A program made the translations under genes and the position numbers. A stretch of DNA of 25,815 bases, taken from a virus. Each line of letters begins with the position of its first letter. Positions within the stretch are counted from its first letter, which is position 1. The stretch spans positions 1 through 25,815 of IMG/VR virus record IMGVR_UViG_3300031788_000095; one strand, given 5' to 3'. This document shows positions 15,094-22,186 of this stretch, one piece after another. The notes under the pieces are model-generated. The model searched no databases, had not been told where the DNA came from, and saw only the letters and a list, made by a program, of their open reading frames with translations.

Positions 15094-17742
15094 TTAAATC
15101 TCCGGAACCGATGGAGTGCTCTTGGACATCCCAAAATACCCTGGTGAAGCCTGCGTTTGATGACCTCTTTGAGTGCCCATCTTTTCAAGAAAAGTAGATG
15201 CACCCGGAGTTTTAACAGTTTCGGCAACTTTAGTTCTGAAATCTACAGCTGCGCCAGTCATAGCGGCGATTTGTACTGCTAACTCTCTAAACTTATCAGA
15301 TACTAAGGACGAGTCGGCAGCTAATTGCTTCATGGTAATATCTTCAATTTTACCTGTCGGCCCAGCTTGTTCTATTTTGGCTTCGGCTTCTTTTTGCTCT
15401 TTAGCTGCTTTGCCTAAGTCGAATTTCTCATCATTAATTTTCTTCAATGCAAGAGAACGTAATTCACGAGGATCTTTTATACCATATTCAATGGCTAAGT
15501 CCTTTTCCATTGTTCCAATATCTTGAAGTTGTTTGGAATTTTTATCTGCCGTAAATCCTGAAACGTCTTCTGCAGTTAGTTTCCTTCCTTCTGGATGGTC
15601 TTTAGTAGCAAGTTGTTTTTGCCTGAAGTCTTTCATTCGTTTAGCAGCTTGATCAAATTCTTCAAAGCTACTCATACTTTTTAAGTTAACTTTAGTCTTT
15701 TCATCTATCAAAGCGCCTGGGGAAACTTTAGCTTTAGCAGCTAAAGATCTTACTATATCATTAGATTCAGTAAATTGATTTTCTGGTATTTGAGCTAAGG
15801 CGGCCATATCTCGGCCGGACAATTTACTAAAAATAGGACTGGACATCATTCCAGTGAATTGCATTACACCTTGTCTGCCAGTAGTAGCTGAAGATATCCC
15901 TTGATAAACATCATAAGCTTTTTTACCAGCTTCAATGCCAAGCTGTGATTTATCGGTCATGAAGCTTTCTAGAGTATGCAGAACACGTTCTTCTTGTCCT
16001 TGCTTAGAAACATCCACACCAGAAGTCGCTACGGCTGCGGCGGCTAGTTCGGCATAATGTCTACTTTCTTCTGCAAACTTGCTACTATCTAAACCTATTG
16101 ACATTCCGGAAGCAATTACTTTTTCTAAAGCTTGTTTAGATGCCATATCGGATTCTTTTCCGATACCCATTCCCATGCCGCCTGAAACTCTGCCTAATAA
16201 TTCTGGGGCATTAGTTAAATTCAGATTTCTTTCAGCTCTAAGTGCTAAAGCGGATCCGGCTGCTCCGGCAGCTCCGGTTGAGCCTCCGGCTCCAAGAATT
16301 CTTTGCGAAGCTCCTAGTCCGGCTTCAGTAGTAAAACCAGACTGGCTTACTACATCTCTGAAACCTCCGGCTCCATGAAAAGTTCCAAAACCCAATCCAG
16401 TAGCTCTTTGGGCGGCTAGATTTCTTTGCATGTTTTGTTCATATTCATCTGAAGCTGCACGTAATTCCGGATGTTGTTGTCTTAAACTTTCTTTTGTTTG
16501 AGCATAAGTGGAACCTTTTAGCTGTTCTATTCCAGCTTCATAAGCTTCACCGCCGCCAGTACCAGGTATGGCGCTTAGACCGAGATTTCTCTGTCTCTCA
16601 TTGGTCATTCCGAACATGGCACCGCCAGCTGCTGTAGCACCGCCTATAAAACCGCCTATAGCTGTTCCTAGGCCCGGAATAACGCTGCCGACTGCTGCTC
16701 CAGCTGCTGCACCGGGAAGCGCGGAGGCGACAGCAGTAGCCGCTGCGGCCATTAAACTAGTCACATCTGAATCTCTGGTATCTGCTGCAGTTTTTTCAGC
16801 AATATCAGCGGCTTTTTTATTTTGATCAGCAAATATAGATTCAAAAGCAGATCTACCTGAGTAGACTTGTTTTAAAGCTTCACCAACCGTAGATTGAATC
16901 GCTGAACCTTTTGCCGCTTCAGTTCTAGCTGGCATAGTGGCCATGTGTTCCTGTACGACAGCGATGCCTTTTAGAATAGGAGCCATGAAAGCTATGTTTG
17001 ATAGTGTACTTTCTAATCTTTCTCCTCCGCCGCCACCGGGACCTCCAGCTCCACCGGGAGCGCCAGGCATATTCTGTTTCATTAACTCAGATTGCTTTAG
17101 ATTCTTATCTATAGCCGCACTTTGTTCATTTAATGATTTAAAATCTTTTGCTTGAATAGCTTCTACGGTTTCAAGTTGTTCTTGTTTAAGCTTCTTTTCT
17201 TTTTCAGAAGTCTTTAAACTATTTTCTTCAATCTTTTGAATTTCTTGTAGTTCACTTTTGTGTTTAGCCAATAATTCAAGGAGTTCTTTTTCACGCTTAA
17301 CTTCACTAGTTGATTTTCTAGCATCATCTGGAATTGCGGCAAGTTTCTTTTGAGTTTCTTCAATTTCATTAGTTTTACTTTTGGTCTGATCTGAGTATTT
17401 CTTTTGATTATCATTTCTGGCTTTATCGATATTTAAGATCTGTTCATTAATGGACTTAACTTTCTTAGCTTGCTCTTCATAGTTTTGAGTCGTTTTCATG
17501 TAAGCTTGAGCTTGCATTTTGGTCGAATCTTCAAAAGCCCTTAAATCCTGTTGGGTTGCATTTTTATAAGGATTAGTTACAATGCCTTGCATGCCAGCTT
17601 TTTCAAGCTTGGTTGACATTTTTGCTTGCATTTCAGTGACTTGGGAATTCATCTTGGCAAACTCATCCTTAACGTAGTTAACGCCCTCGGAGAGTCCAGT
17701 TTTATCAAAGCCAATATCTACGGTGAATTTTTTGTCTGCCAT
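15094..17742 (-). CDS. Tail tape measure protein (882 aa)
   Basis: Sets tail length and is thought to be ejected ahead of the DNA. The start (KKFTVDIGFDKTGLSEGVNYV) is typical of tape measures. Residues 70-225 are a Lys/Glu/Gln-rich coiled coil, followed by a Gly/Pro linker at 226-240. Residues 332-378 are a Gly/Ala-rich hydrophobic stretch (AAAGAAVGSVIPGLGTAIGG), the usual membrane-interacting region of these proteins, with a glycine-zipper pattern. The rest is helical and rich in Ala, Lys and Glu. At about 1.5 angstrom per residue the length suggests a tail near 130 nm (rule of thumb). A late-type promoter lies 68 bases upstream. No frameshifted tail-chaperone gene lies immediately before it, which is unusual; it may be elsewhere. 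Confidence 0.85.
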   Translation of the reverse strand: MADKKFTVDIGFDKTGLSEGVNYVKDEFAKMNSQVTEMQAKMSTKLEKAGMQGIVTNPYKNATQQDLRAFEDSTKMQAQAYMKTTQNYEEQAKKVKSINEQILNIDKARNDNQKKYSDQTKSKTNEIEETQKKLAAIPDDARKSTSEVKREKELLELLAKHKSELQEIQKIEENSLKTSEKEKKLKQEQLETVEAIQAKDFKSLNEQSAAIDKNLKQSELMKQNMPGAPGGAGGPGGGGGERLESTLSNIAFMAPILKGIAVVQEHMATMPARTEAAKGSAIQSTVGEALKQVYSGRSAFESIFADQNKKAADIAEKTAADTRDSDVTSLMAAAATAVASALPGAAAGAAVGSVIPGLGTAIGGFIGGATAAGGAMFGMTNERQRNLGLSAIPGTGGGEAYEAGIEQLKGSTYAQTKESLRQQHPELRAASDEYEQNMQRNLAAQRATGLGFGTFHGAGGFRDVVSQSGFTTEAGLGASQRILGAGGSTGAAGAAGSALALRAERNLNLTNAPELLGRVSGGMGMGIGKESDMASKQALEKVIASGMSIGLDSSKFAEESRHYAELAAAAVATSGVDVSKQGQEERVLHTLESFMTDKSQLGIEAGKKAYDVYQGISSATTGRQGVMQFTGMMSSPIFSKLSGRDMAALAQIPENQFTESNDIVRSLAAKAKVSPGALIDEKTKVNLKSMSSFEEFDQAAKRMKDFRQKQLATKDHPEGRKLTAEDVSGFTADKNSKQLQDIGTMEKDLAIEYGIKDPRELRSLALKKINDEKFDLGKAAKEQKEAEAKIEQAGPTGKIEDITMKQLAADSSLVSDKFRELAVQIAAMTGAAVDFRTKVAETVKTPGASTFLEKMGTQRGHQTQASPGYFGMSKSTPSVPEI

Positions 17743-17809
17743 ATCCCTATCCTATGAAATCTATGAGCCTATCTTAAAGATTGTCTTTTGACCTAAGACC
17801 ATCTATAGG

Positions 17810-17821
17810 TATTATATCATA
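17810..17821 (-). promoter_or_regulatory. Late-type promoter before the tape measure gene
   Basis: TATGATATAATA on the minus strand, identical to the 12-mer at 10618-10629 (plus). It contains TGA-TATAAT, an extended -10, with no good -35. The flanks resemble the site at 10658-10669 (GATTATAA and TACTT upstream, CTATA downstream). Confidence 0.6.
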
Positions 17822-17869
17822 TAAAGTATTATAATCATTGGACTATATTATCAGAGGGTTATGCGGCGG

Positions 17870-18034
17870 CTATTTTTGCTCAGGATCACTTTTCATAGCT
17901 TTAACGATTCCGACCGTTAGAATCCAAGCTCCTACAAGTATTGAGCCAAAAGGAAATACCACAGTAGCTGCGAATACATATTTTGGCAATTCTTTAGCAG
18001 TTTGTGCGATTGATTTTGTAAATCTATTACTCAT
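17870..18034 (-). CDS. Small membrane protein (54 aa)
   Basis: Found by direct translation. The ATG overlaps the last codons of the 23-residue-repeat gene (ATGAGTAA overlap), so it is translationally coupled and last in the deformylase operon. The first 18 residues are basic and helical (NRFTKSIAQTAKELPKYV), followed by one long or two short hydrophobic segments (residues 20-45, FAATVVFPFG then ILVGAWILTVGIV) and a polar tail (KSDPEQK). No family is recognised. Its position just before the tape-measure promoter is compatible with a holin-like or other membrane role, but nothing shows this directly. Confidence 0.65.
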   Translation of the reverse strand: MSNRFTKSIAQTAKELPKYVFAATVVFPFGSILVGAWILTVGIVKAMKSDPEQK

Positions 18035-18659
18035 TTAGAATATCCAACATATTTTGATTAAAACGTTTAGTTCTCATTATACCTTCGTATTCTTCTTGGG
18101 TATATTCTTTATCGTCTAAAAAGTATTGAACAGTTCCTTCAGACCATATAACGGCAGGCCCATCTTCGCGGTGAAGATTGTCATTTAAGTACCATTCTTT
18201 GTCGCCAGTATTCCAAATAATTGCTGGTCCATCTTCACGATGCAATTTACCATGTCTTAGCCAGCGTTCTTCTCCGTTGGGACACTCTATAGCTGGACCA
18301 TCTTCGCGGTGGAGTTCGTCATTTACCCACCATTCTTTTTTGCCATCCGGACGTATTACGGCCGGACCGTCTGTGCGGTGTTGGAGACCTTTGTAGAACC
18401 ACATCTTAATTCCATTAATTCGTTCAAGAGCGGGACCGTCTTCACGGTGGAGTTGGCCATACTCATACCAGCGTTTAGTACCCTCTTCGTCTATAGCAGG
18501 ATTTCCGTAACCCATAAGATAATCTGCATCCGTATCTAATCCATGGAGCATATAGAATTGAAATAATGCCATATCTTCTTTGACATCAAATTCCATTTTA
18601 TCATTTTCTGTTCTTACAGTCTCTATGTATCTTTTTATATAAATATCGATCTTACTCAT
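18027..18659 (-). CDS. LHREDGPA-type repeat protein (210 aa, five 23-residue repeats)
   Basis: Five copies of an H-R-[ET]-D-G-P-A motif start at residues 71, 94, 117, 140 and 163, exactly 23 residues apart, each followed by an aromatic-rich strand (KEWW, ERWL, KEWY) and a turn with Gly or Asn. The repeats resemble MORN/YwqK-like beta-hairpin repeats common in phage and giant-virus proteins of unknown role. The N-terminal 55 residues are helical. The last 30 residues (KEYTQEEYE, then RFNQNMLDIL) match the C-termini of two small proteins at 24353-24595 and 24826-25089. The start overlaps the deformylase stop by 4 bases. Probably a protein-binding scaffold; function unknown. Confidence 0.7.
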   Translation of the reverse strand: MSKIDIYIKRYIETVRTENDKMEFDVKEDMALFQFYMLHGLDTDADYLMGYGNPAIDEEGTKRWYEYGQLHREDGPALERINGIKMWFYKGLQHRTDGPAVIRPDGKKEWWVNDELHREDGPAIECPNGEERWLRHGKLHREDGPAIIWNTGDKEWYLNDNLHREDGPAVIWSEGTVQYFLDDKEYTQEEYEGIMRTKRFNQNMLDILNE

Positions 18660-19141
18660 TTAAGACCCCACTTTTTTAAAAGTCCTTTTCTAATATCTTT
18701 TGGAACATTCTTCGACTGGAAGAATGCAAGTCCTTGTAAATGTTCAAGTTCATGATTGACGCATACGGATTGAATGTCAAAAAAAGTCTCTATGATTGAT
18801 TCTCCAAATTCATTTTGATATTGAAGTTTTGTCCAAGCCGGTCTATCTCCGGTGATAACTGAATCACCGGGAGCGCTTAAGCAACCTTCTTCAAACATTA
18901 GAATTCGTACTGACTTTTCCACTATCTTTGGATTTATTACGTATCGTTTCGAACCGTCTTGAGCAAGCATGGTGAACATTTGGTAATTCAATCCAACCTG
19001 ATTGGAGGCTAATCCGATGCCGTTATTAGTTACCATCGTTTCCCACATACCGTCTAAAAGCGTAACGAGTTCACCATTAAATATGGTGACTTCTTTACAA
19101 ACCTCGAAGAGTGCGGGATGAGGAAACTTTAATACTTCCAT
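18656..19141 (-). CDS. def: Peptide deformylase
   Basis: Removes the formyl group from the N-terminal Met of new proteins using a bound metal ion. All three family motifs are present: GIGLASNQ at 41-48, EGCLS at 85-89 with the metal ligand C87, and HELEH at 130-134 with H130 and H134 as ligands and E131 catalytic. At 161 residues it is complete or nearly so, slightly shorter than typical cellular enzymes, and lacks their C-terminal extension, as known for phage versions. The gene overlaps both neighbours (13 bases with the upstream 73-aa gene, 4 with the repeat gene), so it belongs to a tight operon. The ATG has only a weak AAAAGAA upstream and may rely on coupling. Confidence 0.95.
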   Translation of the reverse strand: MEVLKFPHPALFEVCKEVTIFNGELVTLLDGMWETMVTNNGIGLASNQVGLNYQMFTMLAQDGSKRYVINPKIVEKSVRILMFEEGCLSAPGDSVITGDRPAWTKLQYQNEFGESIIETFFDIQSVCVNHELEHLQGLAFFQSKNVPKDIRKGLLKKWGLK

Positions 19142-19350
19142 GGATCAGTTCTTTTTCTTTCACGAGTAAAACATTCAGAAGGCTCATCGTATTTAGTGGC
19201 CATGTCTTTATCTAAAATCTTATCAGTGAGTTCAAGTAGATGCTCTATCTTCTTTTGACTCTGAGTCGATTCTATAGCTTCGCCTACATTTTTCAAAGCT
19301 TCTTGATTCGTAAGTTTTCCTAATTCCCACTCAGTACATATCATGCACAT
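19129..19350 (-). CDS. Small phage protein with N-terminal CxxC (73 aa)
   Basis: Starts MCMICTEWELGKLTNQEAL: two Cys in a CxxC arrangement at positions 2 and 5, followed by a helical body (VGEAIESTQSQKKIEHLLEL) and a charged tail (RERKRTDPWKY). Short proteins of this design, MCxICxxxxxGKLT plus helices, are frequent in phages but have no function I can name. The C-terminus overlaps the deformylase start by 13 bases. The CxxC could bind metal, though no second pair is present in the chain (one further Cys lies near residue 60). Confidence 0.6.
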   Translation of the reverse strand: MCMICTEWELGKLTNQEALKNVGEAIESTQSQKKIEHLLELTDKILDKDMATKYDEPSECFTRERKRTDPWKY

Positions 19351-19358
19351 AAATACTC

Positions 19359-19688
19359 CTAAATGTTATCAGATAATTCAACCAATAAAAGAGACAATTC
19401 AAAATAAATACGTTCCATTACTTTCTTAAACTTTGGATCCTTTGCTATATCGTCTATTACGAAAGTTTGTAAATACTCTGGGCAGACTTCAATAGCTTTA
19501 TCGATCAATCTAGTACCTTCATCGTCCATGGAAAGAGTAAACCAATCATGAGCTAAACTTATGAAGACCTTAGCTTGCAAACGTCTAGAATAGACACTAA
19601 AAGGCTGATTATGAAAAAAATACTCCATTTCAGTCAGTTCGTCAGCTAGTTTTCTTTCTTCATCAGTAACGTCACCATATATTTTCAT
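19359..19688 (-). CDS. Hypothetical helical protein (109 aa), faintly TPR-like
   Basis: Predominantly helical and acidic. Residues 38-71 (AKVFISLAHDWFTLSMDDEG, then IDKAIEVCPEYL) have the W/L/A/P spacing of a single TPR-like hairpin, but one unit is too little for a family call. No membrane segment or catalytic motif. It sits second in the 19899-17870 operon, 7 bases after the 67-aa gene. Confidence 0.55.
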   Translation of the reverse strand: MKIYGDVTDEERKLADELTEMEYFFHNQPFSVYSRRLQAKVFISLAHDWFTLSMDDEGTRLIDKAIEVCPEYLQTFVIDDIAKDPKFKKVMERIYFELSLLLVELSDNI

Positions 19689-19695
19689 AATATTC

Positions 19696-19899
19696 CTAGA
19701 ATGAACTATAAAACTCTTGTACTTTCATAAGTTTATCGATTATAATAACTATATTATCGACATCGATACCTTCTTTACTGAGGATATCGACGAAATGTTG
19801 AATAGCTTCCTGTTTATTATCAATGCCAGTAGCACCCATTACAAATTCTACGTGCTTTTTAGTTAGATTCACTTTTTCTTTTGAAGGTGGATGGCTCAT
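19696..19899 (-). CDS. Hypothetical protein (67 aa)
   Basis: First gene of the deformylase operon. Mostly helical with a basic N-terminus (PPSKEKVNLTKKHVEFVMGA), then DNKQEAIQHFVDIL and an aliphatic VDNIVIIIDKL stretch that is amphipathic rather than membrane-spanning. AAGGA lies 10 bases before the ATG. A plausible promoter is at 19978-20006. No family recognised. Confidence 0.55.
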   Translation of the reverse strand: MSHPPSKEKVNLTKKHVEFVMGATGIDNKQEAIQHFVDILSKEGIDVDNIVIIIDKLMKVQEFYSSF

Positions 19900-19977
19900 C
19901 TAGAGGGCTTCCTTTATAATGATTTTAGGGACTTACATATAAGATTGTATCGTGAAACATAACTACTTCTACTAATA

Positions 19978-20006
19978 ATGATAACATATACTTGTACGGT
20001 AGTAAA
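19978..20006 (-). promoter_or_regulatory. Possible promoter of the deformylase operon
   Basis: Minus-strand TTTACT (20006-20001), 17 bases, TATCAT (19983-19978) with TGT before the -10. It sits in the 126-base gap after the protease gene and upstream of the 67-aa gene. Confidence 0.45.
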
Positions 20007-20025
20007 GGATTAATTGCAAATATCA

Positions 20026-20820
20026 TTAGAACGTACTTAAAGGGGTCTTAAGCTTACTATGATGGTCATATAGCCTAATAAAACCTGATAAGTCGCCTAT
20101 ATTAGAATTGAGGATGCCAACCAGTCTACCAGTACGAGCATCTAACACAGGGCTACCGGAAGAGCCAGGGGAAGCATAAGCGTTGGTTACTGTAATTCTC
20201 ATTGGAACAGCACAAACTAAATCGCCAACTTCTATGGACCTTTCTGGTTTCCTAGCTATATAGCGTCCGGTTGCTTCAATGGGACAAGATTTGCTTTTTT
20301 TCATAGATAGATCTAAAGAAGTCAGCTCTTCTTGTAGAACTTTACCAGTAGAATGGACCATGGTAGTATTGCCAGTACCGAAGCTAGGGTATCCGGCAGT
20401 GTAAATCTTAGTTTCCTTGCTGTTGGCTAATTCAAAGCCTTTATGGAATTTACTTTTTATAATACATAGATCCCAGTTTGGGAACTGAGCAATAATGGGT
20501 GTTGTGTATTCAATTTTATTAATTGAATCAATAATTTGCACTACATTATTCTGCGCCCTAGAACATACATGCCAATTAGTTAATAAATAAAACTTGCCAC
20601 TAGTTGGCGATCTATAAGAAAAGGCAGTGCCACGAGATTGACCGCCAAATACCATGAAGACTTTGTCTTGTATAGTTGGTTGGTTATCTATAAAATAAGG
20701 ATTCATCTTATCTGGTTTCTTAGTAGTTTCTGCAAAAACATTGACTAAGAATGATAAATAAAGTATCATAGAAACTGATACTAAGGAAACCTTGCCTATA
20801 CTATTTAAAAAATCTCTCAT
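20026..20820 (-). CDS. Exported trypsin-like serine protease (264 aa)
   Basis: Residues 1-30 form a signal peptide or signal anchor with a hydrophobic core (VSLVSVSMILYLSFLVNVFA) and a likely cleavage after VFA. The mature part has the chymotrypsin-fold triad: H84 in TNWHVC, D117 in NWDLCII, S221 in PGSSGSPV. The S1 pattern of a strand before each catalytic residue is visible (GTAFSY before TNWH; LVGILNS after the serine). Four Cys in the mature part (86, 119, 179, 203) could form disulfides, consistent with periplasmic location. A strong promoter (20838-20867) lies directly upstream. An exported S1 protease is not a standard phage lysis or prohead enzyme. Targets could be envelope proteins, competing phages' receptors or host defences (inference). 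Confidence 0.85.
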   Translation of the reverse strand: MRDFLNSIGKVSLVSVSMILYLSFLVNVFAETTKKPDKMNPYFIDNQPTIQDKVFMVFGGQSRGTAFSYRSPTSGKFYLLTNWHVCSRAQNNVVQIIDSINKIEYTTPIIAQFPNWDLCIIKSKFHKGFELANSKETKIYTAGYPSFGTGNTTMVHSTGKVLQEELTSLDLSMKKSKSCPIEATGRYIARKPERSIEVGDLVCAVPMRITVTNAYASPGSSGSPVLDARTGRLVGILNSNIGDLSGFIRLYDHHSKLKTPLSTF

Positions 20821-20837
20821 GCCTATACCTCAACTTC

Positions 20838-20867
20838 ATTATAGCATTGTTAAGATGAAAAAGTCAA
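20838..20867 (-). promoter_or_regulatory. Sigma70-type promoter of the serine protease gene
   Basis: Minus-strand TTGACT (20867-20862), 18 bases, TATAAT (20843-20838), with TGC before the -10. It lies 18 bases from the protease ATG, so the leader is very short (about 11 bases) and the gene has its own switch. Confidence 0.65.
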
Positions 20868-20892
20868 GGGTGTGTCGAAAAAGTACTTAGAT

Positions 20893-20905
20893 TATACCCG
20901 GTATA
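20893..20905. promoter_or_regulatory. Palindrome upstream of the protease promoter
   Basis: TATACC-C-GGTATA, perfect 6-bp arms, 26 bases upstream of the protease -35. A possible operator; no matching second copy was found nearby. Confidence 0.3.
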
Positions 20906-20933
20906 GGTGTAATATTTGAATTTATTGAACTAT

Positions 20934-20951
20934 AATACCCTTACGGGTATT
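20934..20951 (-). terminator. Hairpin at the end of the small membrane-protein operon
   Basis: A perfect 7-bp stem AATACCC/GGGTATT with the loop GTAA on the minus strand (a GNRA-type loop). It directly follows the stop of the 28-aa gene. The following tract is only weakly T-rich, so it may act as a weak terminator or an RNA-stabilising end. Confidence 0.45.
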
Positions 20952-21037
20952 TATTTACGCTTTTCAAATAAACTTACAAAAGTAACTACAGCTAAGATGA
21001 TGAGAGCATTGGCGAAATCCTTAATTTTACTAATCAT
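20951..21037 (-). CDS. Tiny single-helix membrane protein (28 aa)
   Basis: My own translation. The ATG overlaps the end of the 64-aa gene (ATGATTAG) and AGAGAG lies 7 bases upstream, a good ribosome site. Residues 1-7 are basic (MISKIKD), residues 8-24 hydrophobic (FANALIILAVVTFVSLF), and the end is EKRK, an arrangement expected of a small bitopic protein. The stop codon coincides with the 3' arm of the hairpin at 20934-20951, so this is the last gene of its operon. Function unknown; could be a holin-modulating or other envelope peptide. Confidence 0.5.
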   Translation of the reverse strand: MISKIKDFANALIILAVVTFVSLFEKRK

Positions 21038-21224
21038 TTAAAGCTCTCTTTCTCATATGGCAAATCCCGTCCGGGCATTTATCAGATCTTCCTTTGTGAA
21101 ATAACATTTCTTCTCTTATATGCCTATAGGACATATGATAAGAAAGAGCAAATCCTAGTATTATCGCAAAGATAATTGATAGACTTAAGTTGCCACGAGA
21201 TTTCGGAGTAGTAATCCAGTCCAT
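21030..21224 (-). CDS. Small membrane protein (64 aa)
   Basis: Residues 13-31 (LSLSIIFAIILGFALSYHM) form one membrane helix after a basic, polar N-terminus. The remaining 33 residues are polar and basic with CPDGIC (C49, C54), possibly a disulfide or metal pair, and a KRALND end. GGAG lies 8 bases before the ATG, inside the end of the 30-aa gene. Cotranscribed with four other membrane or exported proteins. No family recognised. Confidence 0.6.
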   Translation of the reverse strand: MDWITTPKSRGNLSLSIIFAIILGFALSYHMSYRHIREEMLFHKGRSDKCPDGICHMRKRALND

Positions 21225-21226
21225 GT

Positions 21227-21319
21227 TTAATCTCCTACGGATTCATTCATAAGATATCTTACGAAGTTAAAGAAATAGCCGCACCATATGAAGGTGATAT
21301 ACGCTATCGATATAATCAT
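21227..21319 (-). CDS. Tiny single-helix membrane protein (30 aa)
   Basis: My own translation of the 91-base gap between the 77-aa and 64-aa genes. The start overlaps the upstream stop as ATGA, a classic coupling arrangement, and the reading frame runs to a TAA just before the next ATG, so it fills the gap exactly. Residues 2-20 are hydrophobic (IISIAYITFIWCGYFFNFV), followed by RYLMNESVGD. There is no independent ribosome site. The exact fit and composition favour a real gene, but at 30 residues chance cannot be excluded. Confidence 0.45.
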   Translation of the reverse strand: MIISIAYITFIWCGYFFNFVRYLMNESVGD

Positions 21320-21549
21320 AAATCACATTCTGCTGGACTTAACTTACTTAAGTTAGATTCAATTTCAGTAAATTCAACATTGTCCTTAGTTACTAATTTA
21401 TAGCGTTCTGAGCTGAATCTATCTTGACCTAGAACACGAGCTATCTGGCCAACGTAAAAGCCATCTCGGACTTTAACACAATCATGGAAATGTAGAGTGC
21501 CGGCCTGTACGTAAGTGATTGATAGTAAACTAAATAAAAGTATTTTCAT
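21316..21549 (-). CDS. Exported small protein with SH3/KOW-like fold (77 aa)
   Basis: Residues 1-16 are a signal peptide (MKILLFSLLSITYVQA, then GTLHF). The mature 61 residues contain CVKVRDGFYVGQIARVLGQD, close to the KOW/SH3 pattern of a beta-barrel (V-x-V-x-x-G-F-Y-x-G-Q-x-x-x-V), followed by further strands. Two Cys, near residues 25 and 75, could form a disulfide in the periplasm. The ATG is 2 bases after the stop of the two-helix protein. Possible roles are peptidoglycan or protein binding; this is inference from fold and location. Confidence 0.6.
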   Translation of the reverse strand: MKILLFSLLSITYVQAGTLHFHDCVKVRDGFYVGQIARVLGQDRFSSERYKLVTKDNVEFTEIESNLSKLSPAECDL

Positions 21550-21550
21550 A

Positions 21551-22096
21551 TTATTTCCTTTTCTTTCCTGTAGCTTTCTTACTTGCAGTTTTTTTGGTCT
21601 TTGCTTTTGATTTCTTAGACTTAGACGGTTTTATACGTTCTACTTTGATATTAAACTGGTCATCACATCTCTTATAGAGACTCTTTAGTATCTCAGGTAA
21701 AGGATCTAGCGAAGTGGAACTGTGCAATCTTGTGCCGCCACTTATTTCGTCTGGGCCGTAATATTCCGATACAGAAGGCATAACTGGCTCCATCAGGCCA
21801 CCGCCGCCGCCGCCCGCTGAAATAATCTGCAACCTGTCTACAGTTGAAAGAGGTATAGAAGGTAACTTATCTGCTGTAATTCTTAACTCAGGCGCTTTTC
21901 TAAAATAGTCGAAAATAGAACGTCCTTCGCACTGCATAATAAAAGTCCAAACAACGGACCAGGAAATAAAAATGAATGTGGAACAAACGGCTAACATAAT
22001 AGCCACTTCTCTTGCCATGAAGGCAAAGATCAAAAGTCCTAATATAGCCAGCGCGCTACCTATAGTAGCGACAATATCTAATGTCTTTGTTTTCAT
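21551..22096 (-). CDS. Two-helix membrane protein with lysine-rich tail (181 aa)
   Basis: I start at 22096 (MKTKTLDIV) and not at the in-frame ATG at 22111, because AAAGG lies 7 bases before 22096 while nothing precedes 22111. Residues 5-25 and 30-52 are membrane helices (ATIGSALAILGLLIFAFM; AIMLAVCSTFIFISWSVVW). A long cytoplasmic-type region follows, with a Gly6 run near 95-100, and the last 25 residues are almost all Lys, Ser, Thr and Ala. First gene of the envelope operon, promoter at 22141-22169. Two helices plus a basic C-terminus recall holins, but the 125-residue tail is long for one. Function unassigned. Confidence 0.6.
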   Translation of the reverse strand: MKTKTLDIVATIGSALAILGLLIFAFMAREVAIMLAVCSTFIFISWSVVWTFIMQCEGRSIFDYFRKAPELRITADKLPSIPLSTVDRLQIISAGGGGGGLMEPVMPSVSEYYGPDEISGGTRLHSSTSLDPLPEILKSLYKRCDDQFNIKVERIKPSKSKKSKAKTKKTASKKATGKKRK

Positions 22097-22140
22097 ATAC
22101 TTACCTTTCATATAGGCTAAAATAATTCGGCCCTATATTT

Positions 22141-22169
22141 ATCTTAACATACTTAAAATAGAAAGTCAA
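22141..22169 (-). promoter_or_regulatory. Sigma70-type promoter of the envelope operon
   Basis: Minus-strand TTGACT (22169-22164), 17 bases, TAAGAT (22146-22141), with TG one base before the -10. The start would be near 22134, giving a leader of about 38 bases to the ATG at 22096. Confidence 0.65.
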
Positions 22170-22186
22170 CAGTAGGTCGATCCTTA

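Noticed and set aside
17214-17414. 66-codon minus-strand frame
   Set aside because: Out-of-frame reading of the Lys/Glu-rich coiled coil of the tape measure gene.
17838-18038. 66-codon plus-strand frame
   Set aside because: It is antisense to the 54-aa membrane protein, which has a coupled start and a proper helix; no promoter faces it.
22096-22111. Upstream start (22111) of the two-helix protein
   Set aside because: It has no ribosome site, while AAAGG is well placed before 22096.
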